From Ectobius pallidus (taxonomy: Eukaryota; Arthropoda; Insecta; Blattodea; Ectobiidae), in contig CAXKWD010000008.1 in the NCBI GenBank assembly GCA_964059195.1, positions 48,650,502-48,714,501 on the forward strand: a stretch of 64,000 nucleotides of DNA, read 5' to 3'. The first letter of the stretch is position 1; each line of letters opens with the position of its first letter. A program made the position numbers and the translations under genes. Below the pieces are notes generated by a model, which was given only the letters and a program-made list of their open reading frames with translations, made no database searches and was not told where the DNA came from. This document shows positions 53,939-64,000 of this stretch, one piece after another.

Positions 53939-55150
53939 TAAGTATTATTGTCTTTGTAGAGGGTTATTATGGCTCCTAAATAACTATAAAGATTCAGCAA
54001 TCCTCGATAAATTGTGAGTTTTGAGTACTATCAAAAATTTTCATTATATTATATATATATACATAGTAATTGTATTTCCGTAGGGATGATTGATGGTCCT
54101 CTCAAAGTGGTTCCACTAGATTCGGGGTATCGAAAATAGTATAAACGACACCAAACAATATTACTTTTGAAGAAGTACACATATACTTGAAAATATATTA
54201 TAAATACATATACTGTATATACGTATAATTTCTTTCTCTGCCACTTACATATAATAAATACTATTTATACATATAAATATATATAATACTTATATATTGG
54301 ATTTTATTTAGAGTTTGAGCAGTGGAAGGACGGAAAATACGAAAGTTAAGTTTTTCTGCAAAATCACGGAATTTACACATAAAGTTAAAATTGCTCTAAC
54401 TTTTGAACGGTTGGAGGTAAAAAGTAAACTATCATACATTCTCGAAACAAATTTAATTTTCTACAACTTCCTTCCTTATGACTATTTCGTTAGACAAAGG
54501 GCCGAAGAGTTAGCTAATTAAATAAGGTAAAAAACGCGAGGCAAGTTTATTTTTTTTCAAAATTAGCTAATTTTGAGCGCGGATATCTCGGAAACTAGGA
54601 GAGATTATCGAAAAATGAATGGACTCAATCTTGTGGAGCATTTTGTCAGCTTTAAGTTTGTATAGAACGTTCTTAACGCTAGTACCCATAGTTTCCGAGA
54701 TATAAGCGAAAAACCGAAAAAAGGACCCGCTCACCTCCTAGGAGTGGGGACTTTTAGTATGTTTACCTCCTTACTACTCCAAACAACGTCCCAAAATAAA
54801 AAATTGTGTTCCTACCATTTCCCCCTACAACTTTTCATTGACTGGACTAAAAAGAATTGTCTTCGAAGATAAAATAAAATCATTATTCGCTTTCAAGAAC
54901 TACTGTCGTGTTGGAAAAACCATAAAAATATCCCACTACAACAAATTTAAGTTCCTCTTCCGGTCGATGCGGTTATAACAGTCAACTTTTGGGGTTAAAA
55001 GCTTCCACAAAATGCTATTCGACCGATTTTCAATGTAGTCAGTAATTATTTGAAGAGGAAATAATCGTAACTAAAGGAGAGAATAGGAGAGAAATTAAGT
55101 GCAATGTTAATATCCACATAAATTAAAAAGCAAATTGAGGAAAAATAAGT
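53939..55150. other. Non-coding sequence after the XPG-like gene, with an inverted repeat
   Basis: AT-rich. ATATCTCGGAAACTA at 54583-54597 is exactly inverted as TAGTTTCCGAGATAT at 54689-54703, with about 90 bp between. Similar ATATCTCG phrases occur in the inverted-repeat arms around copy 1 (about 11728). No gene. Confidence 0.45.
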
Positions 55151-58100
55151 TCCTGAAAAAAATTAGTTCGCTTATGTAAACAGACCGTTCCAAACAGAAT
55201 CCAGTATCAAATTGTACCCTATCCATAAGAAAACTTCACTTTGGAATTGGAGATAGGATCGAGAATGCCAAGGAAGAATGAAAGTCGTATTTAGTATCGT
55301 ATTTTCAGAAGGATGGGTGTGGTGTTGTGCTTGCTCATGTTGGCTCGGGTGGCAGTACAAATATAACATTCTTTGTATGTATGTAATGTAAACAGAGCCA
55401 ATAACTATCTTCAAATAAGAGCCAATACTGTAGTTATATGATTTTTCGTTATTCTTTACTTCCGTCTAAATATTTTACTCTATTTCTCTATTTATAATAA
55501 TATATCCGGTACTGGGAACAGGTTTGCGGATGATATAATTTTATTCAATACATAAATCTAAAAAATAGATCCACTAAGGTAAGTTATGTTGAAATTCTAA
55601 TTGTTGTATATTAACACTAATAATGCCCTTGATCCTCGGCTTTTTGTTTTATTTCAATTTATTAGCAGGTTGTCTATAAAACGGGCAAAGGCTTAAGTGT
55701 CCGGCACTGGGGCAAACTCCCCTAAAAATAAATATTTTCGCTTTTATAAGCACCTAAAAGTCCGAGCCCTAGTTATGAGAATTGTAGTAATGTAGGCTAC
55801 AGGTAAAACACATTGATGCTTCTGGCTATGCCCGATTGTCTTTCCACTGTCGTAAATAGGGTGCGTTTGCAGTCCACCGATCGGATAGGCGCCAACCTAC
55901 ATAAATGTAGATATTTTTGTATTTTCCGATCAGTTCCTTTTACGAAAATGGTCACGGACAACCCTAGCTAGTACTTGCTCAGCGGCAGTGAGAACTCTTA
56001 TCCCTTTCGTGGTTAACTGGAATCACAGGTTATGATGCGGGGAGAAATGTTATAACACCAAATTCATGAATATGTGTGTTTATTTAGTACTTCTTTAACT
56101 ATTTTTCTTTCTAAGCGATACTCTGGTTTCGTTGCACAAAGGAGTCTGTTATTATCTCAATCAGGGAAAAGTTATTCTTATACACACTTGTAAGCCTATC
56201 TTAATTCTTGCGACCTTGATATTTATTTTATGCCGACCGGTACTTACAATGCTGGCAATGTCTATATTTATATACGCTGACTTGTACTTTAAATACCGGA
56301 AATGTCTACGTAAACTTCTATATTCAATTTATTACACTGTTTATATTTATGTACGACGACTTACACTCAATGATTACGCGCCCCAACGATCAATAAAACT
56401 TCTATCCCAAACTTCCTCTAATTCTTTAGTACGGCGAGGAGAGATTTGCAGTTTATGTCTATTTTGCCTCGCTTCACAGATAAGATAAATACTTATATGT
56501 TCAATTATTACGCGCACGAATAATCTTTAAAACTTGTATCAACACTTAACACTCTATTTGATTACGGCGCGGAGAAATTCACATTTTACACCTTTTTGGC
56601 AGCGCTTCCCTGATAGAACAGTGTAAAGGCAGGAAATTCAAGGAGCTTTCACAAGGTACCAAACTATAGGTAGATTGGAAATGGAAATTAGGTTAGAATG
56701 GACTGTAGATTTCTGAAACCCTTGCCTTTGCCTATACATAAAAAGAGCAAGAATTTATAACGTTCTGGTGAATAAATGATATTTATTTTAACACAAAGAA
56801 AAACACTGAGGTTATGATACACTGAAAGATTGTTGAAGTTGATGCTTGAAGAGTTGATGATCTTGAAGAGATGACGAAATTTCTTGATGTTAGAATGTTC
56901 TGGTAATAATTAAAACTGTAGCAGTTTGTAATAAAGTTTAAGTTAAAGTTCCAAATAATGTTTATAAATTGGTTGTGATAAAATATTCTCCGTAGAGTGG
57001 TAAAGTACACTTACTGATGTGTAATACTTAAAATGTTTATTGTCTATAAATCTTGAAGTTAGGTGAATATTAATTACTTCAGTCTTGCACAGAATCCCTT
57101 AAAATTCTCTTTATGTTTGTATTTGAAAGGAATGTATTATATAAGACCTTCAGTAATTTAAGTTAAATAACACTTTGAAATGTGTTGTAATAATGTTTAC
57201 AAAGAAAACGAAGATGGTGAAATTACAAGCGCCTATATGACGTCACCTTGGCGTGCCTATGCAAAGCGTCCCAAAGCAAATAAAGAAAGTTTACAGTGAA
57301 ATTCTTCCTTCACGCAGAAATTAATTATAATTAATTGGAATTGTTTCCAATTAAAAGTTAGATAGATGAAATTGAAGATTGTCTTCAAATAAGAGACTTA
57401 TTAGGAGTCACAAGCTATGTTGTTAGCGTGCCCACGAGATGCTCTTGATGAATGATAAATTAATAATCAAATTTCTTAGCTGAAAATTGATGATTTAAAG
57501 ATGAAACTCAAATCCTTGCTGGATTGAAGATTCTAGTTGAAAATCAGCTTCCAGATCCTTGGACACTGTAGAATGCTGCTGATGATGATATGCTGGGAAT
57601 ACCCCTTCCCAAGCAGGAACGAATGAGAACCACGACCGTCTCCTTCAGACTCGACGTGTGAACTAACTAAATGAACGCCTTGAACAGTTGTACTGGCCTT
57701 GTGAGGGGAATCCCAAATAAACTTAGCAAAATTATATTTATAAGAGAAGGCGTCACAAGTAATTCTGACGTGAAAAGGATACTAAAATGCAATGGACAAT
57801 AATACCATGGATTTAAAGTATAAATCAAATATAAAAACTATATAAAACATCTATATAATAATAAAAACTTGAATATTTGTTTGAGAAAACTACGTGAGTT
57901 TTTTGCTGGAAATTGGCAACATTGAAAATCAAAGCGAGGCAGTATCGATATATTGTCAGATCGAAGTACACTCACGAAATGATTTCACAACGACAAATGA
58001 CTGTCACCATGCAAATATATGTAATAAACTTATTATTTCTTTTAATAAACAAATAATTGTTTTATAGGAACAATATTAAATATGTAAAGCTGTGAGTATG

Positions 58101-58528
58101 ATGTCAGACACTTTAACATTATTCTAAAGTCCGTGGAACATGAATATCAAATGTGAATATTGCACGGTTTGAATGTGGGGTTAGGTTGCTTACAAACTAT
58201 CTTAATTAGCTCAAATAATATTTATTATAATAGATTATGCAAAACTAAGTTCAGAATCGCAATCTACGTGTCAAATATTAACTCTGAACATAAATGTGAA
58301 AAGATCTACAATGAAATGATTTTAATGTAATGCCGTAATTTTAAGCCTATGTTTTGGCTACGAAAATCATAGTTTTACTTCCAAGTTTTGTGTAATTATA
58401 CATATTGCCCGCAATAATTATTCAAATAATTATTCAAACAAAGAGAATGTATAATGGAACAAAACTATAATTATTTGAAGTTTCTACCAAAATATTTTTT
58501 TAGGTTATATATAATTTATTAAGTATAA
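55151..58528. other. Region without recognisable gene
   Basis: An isolated RFADDIILFNT reading at 55510-55545 looks like a LINE RT active site but has no flanking support. The 3' LTR of the BEL/Pao copy 2 should lie here (below 58529), but its partner is outside the window, so I cannot set limits. Confidence 0.35.
56374..56610. repeat. Diverged tandem duplication of about 115 bp
   Basis: ATTACGCGCCCCAAC to TTTTGCCTCGCTTC (about 56374-56474) recurs as ATTACGCGCACGAAT to TTTTTGGCAGCGCTTC (about 56503-56610). Shared words include AAAACTT, TACGGCG and GGAGA. Function unknown. Confidence 0.5.
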
Positions 58529-60742
58529 TTAATCTTCTCCATTTATGGGAAGAGGGGCGAGTTTCACTATTGGTCTTTTATATTGACCTGAAGAAGTTCT
58601 GACAGTAGCTACTCTTACGAGTCCGTCAGATCCAGGGTGAATTTGATCAACTATGCCTAAAATCCATTTAAAGGGTGGCACATTGTCTTGAATGAGAAGT
58701 ACTGGTGTACCAATGGATACATTGTGAGATTTAGAGCTCCATTTGGAACACCTTTGGAGTGTGTGAAGATAGTCAGAAGACCATTTCTTCCACAAATCAA
58801 CAGTAAAATTATGCAGTGTTTTCCACTGAGAGCGTAATGTGTAACTTCCAGACAAGTCTGGAGATGGCAATGAAATAAGTGGTTTGCCCACAAGAAAATG
58901 TCCTGGAGACAAATATTGGAAGTCATCGATCTCTTCATGAAGTGAGAGCAATGGTCGTGAATTAAGGATAGCTTCGATTTGGATCAACAAAGTCGATAGC
59001 TCTTCGTAGGTGAGAGTAAGATCTGAAGCCATTAGCTTCAGGTGATGTTTGACTGAGCGTACTGCAGCTTCATGCAATCCACCCATATGAGGAGAGTAAG
59101 GCGGAAAGAAATGCCAATTAAGGCTGAGATGTGAGGTAGCATCTTTAACAGTAGCTTGAAATTCAGAAGAGGACCATAAGTCAGCCAACTGTTTCAAATC
59201 ATTACAAGCTCCAACGAAAGTTGTTCCGTTGTCGGATGTAATGGAATGGGGAATGCTTCTGCGGCTTGTAAATCTAGACAGAGCAGCTAGAAATGCTTTA
59301 GAAGTAAGTGTGGTTACTAACTCTAAGTGTATTGCCTTTGTGGACATGCACACGAAGAGAGCAATATATGTCTTGGTAGTAATTTTAGATCTTGGTCCAC
59401 CATACTTTATTGTAAATGGGCCAGCATAATCTAAACTAACATTTGTAAATGGTGGTATTGGAGTTATTCTGGCGGCAGGCAAGTCAGCCATTTTTTGTTG
59501 AAAAGGCTGTGCTTTAAGGCGGAAACATGTGTTACATTTTCCTATTACAGATCTTATTATTCTTCTGATTGAAGGAATCCAGTATCTTTCTCTGAGATGA
59601 GCAACAATAAGCTGTGGTCCTGCGTGATGCAGTTGAAAATGTGTATAGTGAATTAAATGCTTTGTGAAATCATGATCACATGGCAATAGCATTTGATGTT
59701 TTGATTCAAACGGAAGATTAGATCTTTCCAATCGTCCGCCAACACGTAGGATGTTGTCAGAATCCAAGAATGGGCATAAATTATGAATTTTACTGGAGGT
59801 TGGAATTTCCTTTCCAGCTGACAATAGTCTTATTTCTTCAGCATATGCCTGACGCTGGACATTTTTTACACAGCAGTGCATTGAACTTGTTATCTCATCA
59901 GGAGATAAAGATCCACTAAGGCGTTGGTTATTAGGTTTTGCATTATGTATGAATCTTAATACATAACCCATAATGCGGAGAGATTTTAAGTAAGAAAACT
60001 TGGAAAACCAAGATTGAAAAGTAATATCAACAGTAGTGATATGATCTACTACCTTGACTTCTGGTAGTGGTTCTGAGATAGCTTGTGTGTTATTGGTTGG
60101 CCAGTATGAGGTGTCCTTGGACAGCCATTCTGGGCCAATCCACCACAAATCGTTATGAATTAAATCCTCGGGTGTTGAACCTCGAGATATCAAATCAGCG
60201 GGATTATCACTTGATGGTACATGTCGCCAAGTAAAGTCTGCAGTATACTCTTGTATATCTGCGACTCTATTTGCAACAAATGTTTTGAGCGTGGTTGGAG
60301 ATCGACTCAACCAACTCAAAACTATATTGGAATCACTCCACAAATTTACTGAATTAATGTCGAGCTGTAGTGTAGGCAAAACATTGTGTGTGAGTTTGGA
60401 TAATAAATGGGCAGCTAACAATTCTAATCTGGGAATTGTAACGGCTTTGATAGATGCAATTTTAGACTTTGCACATAGTAAGGATACTTGAGTTTCGCCC
60501 TCTTGATTGGTAGAGCGTAAATAGATGCAAGCGCCATAAGCTTGCTCGCTAGCGTCGCAAAATCCATGCAAATCTATTGAAATGGCGTTCGGTATTAATG
60601 CAAACCGAGGAATAGCAATTTGAGAAATTGAATGTAGTTGGTTGTGAACCGTCAGCCATTTTGGCGATCGATTCAGGTATAAGTTGATCCCAGGAGGTAG
60701 TTTCCTTCCATAAGGATTGAAATATGATTTTGCAATGTGCAA
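58529..60742 (-). CDS. BEL/Pao RNase H and integrase (737 codons)
   Basis: RNase H: HGFCDASEQAYGACIYLRS (60570), VTIPRLELLAAHLLSKL (60450), VNLWSDSNIVLSWL (60350), RHVPSSDNPADLISRG (60230). Integrase zinc domain: HYTHFQLHHAGPQLIVAHLR (about 59645), RYWIPSIRRII, GKCNTCFRLK. Core: VSLDYAGPF (59440), HSITSDNGTTFVGACNDLKQ (59245), PPYSPHMGGLHEAAVRSVKH (59110) giving D, D, E. C-terminus: LVGKPLISLPSPDL, WSSDYLHTLQRCSKW and a DUF5641-like end (KWILGIVDQIHPGSDGLVRV). The first 27 codons overlap the RT frame; the real junction is a frameshift near 60660. Otherwise open. Confidence 0.88.
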   Translation of the reverse strand: MHIAKSYFNPYGRKLPPGINLYLNRSPKWLTVHNQLHSISQIAIPRFALIPNAISIDLHGFCDASEQAYGACIYLRSTNQEGETQVSLLCAKSKIASIKAVTIPRLELLAAHLLSKLTHNVLPTLQLDINSVNLWSDSNIVLSWLSRSPTTLKTFVANRVADIQEYTADFTWRHVPSSDNPADLISRGSTPEDLIHNDLWWIGPEWLSKDTSYWPTNNTQAISEPLPEVKVVDHITTVDITFQSWFSKFSYLKSLRIMGYVLRFIHNAKPNNQRLSGSLSPDEITSSMHCCVKNVQRQAYAEEIRLLSAGKEIPTSSKIHNLCPFLDSDNILRVGGRLERSNLPFESKHQMLLPCDHDFTKHLIHYTHFQLHHAGPQLIVAHLRERYWIPSIRRIIRSVIGKCNTCFRLKAQPFQQKMADLPAARITPIPPFTNVSLDYAGPFTIKYGGPRSKITTKTYIALFVCMSTKAIHLELVTTLTSKAFLAALSRFTSRRSIPHSITSDNGTTFVGACNDLKQLADLWSSSEFQATVKDATSHLSLNWHFFPPYSPHMGGLHEAAVRSVKHHLKLMASDLTLTYEELSTLLIQIEAILNSRPLLSLHEEIDDFQYLSPGHFLVGKPLISLPSPDLSGSYTLRSQWKTLHNFTVDLWKKWSSDYLHTLQRCSKWSSKSHNVSIGTPVLLIQDNVPPFKWILGIVDQIHPGSDGLVRVATVRTSSGQYKRPIVKLAPLPINGED

Positions 60743-62129
60743 CTATGGGAGATATGAGACCTAAGGGGTCAAATATTGACGCAATACAAGAAAGTAGTGT
60801 TCTTCTTGTACACTTAACAAAAGGTTTAGAAGAATCTATGGATGTTTCTACTCGCAATAAATCATTAGATGGTTGCCATATTAAGCCTAATGCTTTAATA
60901 GAGCTGGCATCTGAGTCACCAAATGTGCGATTATCAAGAGTTTCTCTTGACTCGACTGGTATGTTTTCTAGAAGTTGTAGCAGATTTGAACTCCACTTTC
61001 TGGGTTGGAATCTACCCATGGGAAGCAAAGTGTTTAATTCAGGAACCATTTGCTGGGCTTCTTCAATATTGGAGGCGGTTGCCACTATGTCGTCGACATA
61101 CGTAGAATTATTTATTATGTGTGAAGCTTGTGGAAAATTTTTACCCTCGTCAATTGTAAGTTGTTTAAGGGCTCGAGTTGCTAGAAATGCGGCTGGTGCT
61201 GTGCAATAAGTCACAGTCTTAAGATTGAAAATCTTGATGGGCTCTGAAGGTTGTTCCCTCCAAAGTATTTGTTGGAAATGCTGTTGTTCAGGAGATATGA
61301 GTACTTGTCTGTACATCTTAGCGATGTCAGAAGTAAAGGCAATAGGATTCAGTCTGAATCGTAATAGTATGGAAAATAGATCTGGTTGGACTGTAGGGCC
61401 TACATAAAGTATGTCATTTAATGACTTTTTATTCGTTGATTTAGCAGAAGCATCAAATACTACTCTTAGTTTAGTAGTACTACTTGACGGTTTCATCACC
61501 GGGTGATGAGGGATTATATAATCAAAGGTTTCAGGCTGTTCAGATTCCGCAGGCTCCATGTGGCCTAGGGTCTGATACTCAGTCATAAAATCACCATATT
61601 GCTGGCAAAGTTCAGCATCATTTGCCAAACGTTTTTCGAGTGAGTTGAATCTTTGATAGGCTTGCTGCTTGGTGCTGCCTATTGATTCTGGTGGGGCATT
61701 GAAGGGAAGCTTGACGACATATCTTCCGTCAAGATCTCTTGTGGTAGTTTCTGTGAAGTATGTTTCACAGTGTGTGTCTTGAGGGAAAGGTGCACTATTG
61801 GCTACACTTTCGAATTCCCAAAACTTAGACAGTTGATCGTTTATTGATTGATCAACATTTAAAAATGCAGAATATTGTATATCATTATTTGCATTGGCAT
61901 TAACAGTTTGATTTCTGCGATTTCCTTTGAATGGCCTTGGAGAAGAAAAATTGACAAGTCGTGTGACATTGTCATTGCTAGCTTGATAGAAATTGTCATC
62001 TTGATGACTTGAGGTTAAATGCATTTGCATAGAAGCGTTAAGTGATGGTAACTTTCCAGAAAAGGTCCATCCTAACTGAGAATTTTGAATTGTGGGATGA
62101 TCGTGAGAACTGATTATACCATCCTGCAT
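60549..62129 (-). pseudogene. BEL/Pao reverse transcriptase (526 codons)
   Basis: Begins just after a stop at 62136 that separates it from protease. FWEFESVANSAPFPQDTHCE (about 61840), YVVKLPFNAPPESIGSTKQQ (61720), YIIPHHPVMKPSSSTTKLRV (61530), LRVVFDASAKSTNKKSLNDI (about 61470), FTSDIAKMYRQVLISPEQQH (61340) and the active site STYVDDIVATASNIEEAQQM (61110). The connection domain has SCIASIFDPLGLISPIVAHC (60790). All RT catalytic Asp are present. The frameshift near 60660 cuts the link to RNase H. Confidence 0.85.
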
Positions 62130-62135
62130 TATTTT

Positions 62136-62780
62136 TTAATAAACTTCTACTCCTAAGAGTAAGTCAACACACTGTGGTGTGTTAAAATTTGGGTTAGCTA
62201 GGGGGAGATTGGCTGGAATTTGCCAATTCCTAATATCAATATAATTATCTGGCAGTTGGCTGGCAGAAATTTCTGGAATTACAATAGCCTGTGTATCATA
62301 ATTCCATAGCGTAGTTCTTGACTTGATTTTAATGTTTGTAGTCTTGTGCATATGGGCTTGAGACTCTAAGATGCCTTGAAGTGGCACTCTTTTGGGTAAA
62401 GCTTTCAACTTTAATTTGTTGAATAAGCGATTAGTTATTAAATTGCAACTAGAACCAGTGTCTAACAGGGCTGTTGCTTCTACAGGTTGACCATTTATGT
62501 CTTCCACAACGATTAATGCAGTGGGATGCAGACATTTTGGGGGGTCTGGTATTGAAGGAAGGTGCAGCATGCGTGTTACATTATTTGGTTGTGCGTTTGA
62601 CAGCTGATTAGGATTGTGAAGCATTGTACTATGTCTTTCACCACAAATGTGGCATTTGCATACGCCACATTCACAACTATGACCTTTAGTTTGAAGGCAT
62701 ACTTGACATGCTTTATGAGTATTGACGAATCGCATTCTTTGCTCATGGGACATCATTTTGAAATTGTCACATTGATACAA
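62136..62780 (-). pseudogene. BEL/Pao zinc-finger linker and aspartic protease
   Basis: The first 50 codons are Cys/His-rich: CQVCLQTKGHSCECGVCKCH followed by ICGERHSTMLH. The protease follows, ALLDTGSSCNLITNRLFNKL (62475), with an intact D-T-G, and ends PQCVDLLLGVEVY at a stop. Overlaps the gag frame at 62753-62780 by a frameshift. Confidence 0.8.
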
Positions 62781-63607
62781 TTCATGGATAACATTTTGCC
62801 TGCAGCAAATACAAAGAGGGCGTGAACTATACGTTCTGGAGTTGTTGTGATTGTTTTGATTGCTGTTGTTTGAAACAACATTATTATTAGTAGCAGGTTT
62901 TTGAGGGGGCGATTGTGTGTAGAATTAGAGTTGTTTGTACAATTAGATTTAGCTTGATATCCTATCGCTAAATTTGTCATCTGAAGGACTCTCACTTTCG
63001 ACTCTAAGAAACCAAATACTTCACTTAATGTGGGTAATTGATTAGGTTTAATAGAACTTTCCCATTCTTTAATGAAGGCTGAAGGTAATCTATCTAAGAT
63101 TAACTTGGAGACAATTAAGTCTGTTAGGTTGACGTCAGTCTTTAAGGACTGGAGAGCGTGCATAGTACTTACAAAATGGTCAAGAAATTTTTGGAGGGAA
63201 TTTGCTGAGTCCTGTTCAACAGTAGGCGTAGTAAACAAATGATCCAAATGTGTGTTCATGACCAATCGATCATTGTCAAAACGTTCCGTGAGTGTTTTCC
63301 AGGCAACTTCAAATGTGGAATCTGACACTGGAATATTCTGAATTATACAGAGTGTTTCTGTGGTGAGGCATGATTTCAAATATTGAAACTTGTCAATATT
63401 GGTAATATGTTTATTACTTAGAATGAGTGATATGAAAGTATCCCTAAATTCTACCCAAGCTATTGGATTACCATCAAATTGGGGCAGTTTTATTTCTGGA
63501 AGTTTAGGAAGAATTGTTTGAGGTTCTGCATGATGGGAACCTTTGCTCGAAGAGTGCCTTGAAAATGATTTTTCTGGCTGATATTTTGACTTATTTTGTG
63601 AAATCAA
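62753..63607 (-). pseudogene. BEL/Pao gag core (DUF1759-like)
   Basis: LPEIKLPQFDGNPIAWVEFR (63510) and FQYLKSCLTTETLCIIQNIP (63390) are the hallmarks of the DUF1759 gag family, also seen in copy 1 (22840-24918). VAWKTLTERFDNDRLVMNTH (63300) and LPSAFIKEWESSIKPNQLPT (63085) follow. A frameshift near 62870 precedes the zinc region. A stop at 63618 separates it from the N-terminal part. Confidence 0.85.
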
Positions 63608-63621
63608 GGAATTAAGAAAAC

Positions 63622-64000
63622 CTAATGCTCGATGATAAGCATTTCAATCTCTTGTCTTTGAACATCTATATCTTGAAAATCATCAGGGGTGACTTGCAAA
63701 GCTGAGTCTTCATATGCATCAAATAAATGGAGAAACATGGTTCTCATACTGATTGCTTCATGAAAATTTGCTTCATTCTGAATTTCAAACTCATGAATAG
63801 ATTGAGCATAGGACATGACCTGGCGATTTAGCCTGTTGATGTGATAAATTTTTTGCTGTATGGCTTTTTGTGCCTTAGATTTAAGATAACTAGCTTCTAG
63901 TTTATTTATGTATGAAGTGGCTTTAAGAATAGAATCTTCTACTTCCTCTCTATATGCCTGTTCTACATCTGAAAAGTCTAACTCTTCTATGTTAGTCTGA
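63622..64000 (-). pseudogene. BEL/Pao gag N-terminal part (incomplete at window end)
   Basis: Open frame from the window edge: EQAYREEVEDSILKATSYIN and LNRQVMSYAQSIHEFEIQNE, ending EIEMLIIEH at 63622. Helical, charged, as in the N-terminus of BEL gag. The start codon is outside the window. Confidence 0.7.

Larger units (their letters stand above)
58529..64000 (-). mobile_element. BEL/Pao retrotransposon copy 2, near-complete, runs off the window
   Basis: Minus-strand gag (64000-62753), protease (62780-62136), RT (62129-60549) and RNase H-integrase (60742-58529) in standard BEL order. It has few breaks, so it is the youngest large element in the window. The 5' end and LTR lie beyond 64000. 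Confidence 0.9.

Noticed and set aside
55510..55550. RFADDIILFNT as an RT active site
   Set aside because: Only about 11 codons, no other RT motif in any frame around it; could be chance or a tiny relic.
56132..56488. 118-codon plus ORF rich in Leu/Ile/Tyr
   Set aside because: Compositional artefact of AT-rich DNA, overlapping a tandem duplication; no recognisable motif or signal.
58657..58938. Second minus-strand frame inside the BEL integrase
   Set aside because: Shadow of the 737-codon integrase frame.

Overview
This 64 kb window looks like arthropod, most likely insect, genomic DNA. It is AT-rich and eukaryotic in style, with no recognisable intact host gene. I see almost only transposable elements in various states of decay: mariner, Transib, hAT-like, several LINE clades, Gypsy and BEL/Pao LTR elements, a tRNA-derived SINE and a protein-primed family B DNA polymerase (Polinton/Maverick or adintovirus type). 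The LINE with the GRPRRRWEDN-like C-terminus and the mix of families suggest a large-genome insect such as a cockroach or termite. That taxonomic call is inference only.

Region 1 (1-11.5 kb): two broken mariners, then a minus-strand PolB gene running from about 10,857 down to 1,745. A 4.9 kb LINE (2013-6941), flanked by a 10 bp target-site duplication, splits the PolB gene near its C-terminus. The LINE carries a 2A-like GGVEMNPGP motif near the start of ORF1. The PolB gene begins with C2H2 zinc fingers, and its 5' part contains a duplicated segment, each copy ending in a splice-donor-like site. A G-rich minisatellite follows.

Region 2 (11.5-14.4 kb): a 2.9 kb unit bounded by about 360 bp inverted repeats. 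The only gene I can read in it is a minus-strand XPG/FEN1-like (PIN-type) protein with a Cys-cluster tail. A second, diverged copy of this gene lies at 52.9-53.9 kb.

Region 3 (14.4-25.9 kb): a hAT-like MITE with a tRNA-like SINE inside it (8 bp and 13 bp direct repeats); a LINE split by an internally deleted mariner; a second LINE; and a deleted BEL/Pao element with a surprisingly intact 692-codon gag-protease ORF.

Region 4 (25.7-52.9 kb): a nest of insertions. A LINE (minus strand) is interrupted by a Transib element at its reverse-transcriptase YADG motif and apparently by a minus-strand Gypsy element (Gypsy B). The two about 236 bp LTRs of Gypsy B now lie 22.7 kb apart. Inside Gypsy B are a 5.3 kb I-type LINE (in the 3' LTR, 11 bp duplication), a 9.7 kb plus-strand Gypsy (Gypsy A, itself carrying a LINE and a SINE-like insert), a MITE, a LINE 3' end, and an apparent in-place inversion of the primer-binding-site/gag/protease/RT1 part that carries another LINE. 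Subtracting these leaves roughly 5.4 kb, a normal Gypsy length.

Region 5 (52.9-64 kb): the second XPG-like gene, about 4.6 kb without recognisable genes, and a near-complete BEL/Pao element on the minus strand that runs off the window end.

No cellular pathway is visible. The genes here serve element replication (RT, integrase, RNase H, transposases, PolB), and most carry frameshifts or stops.
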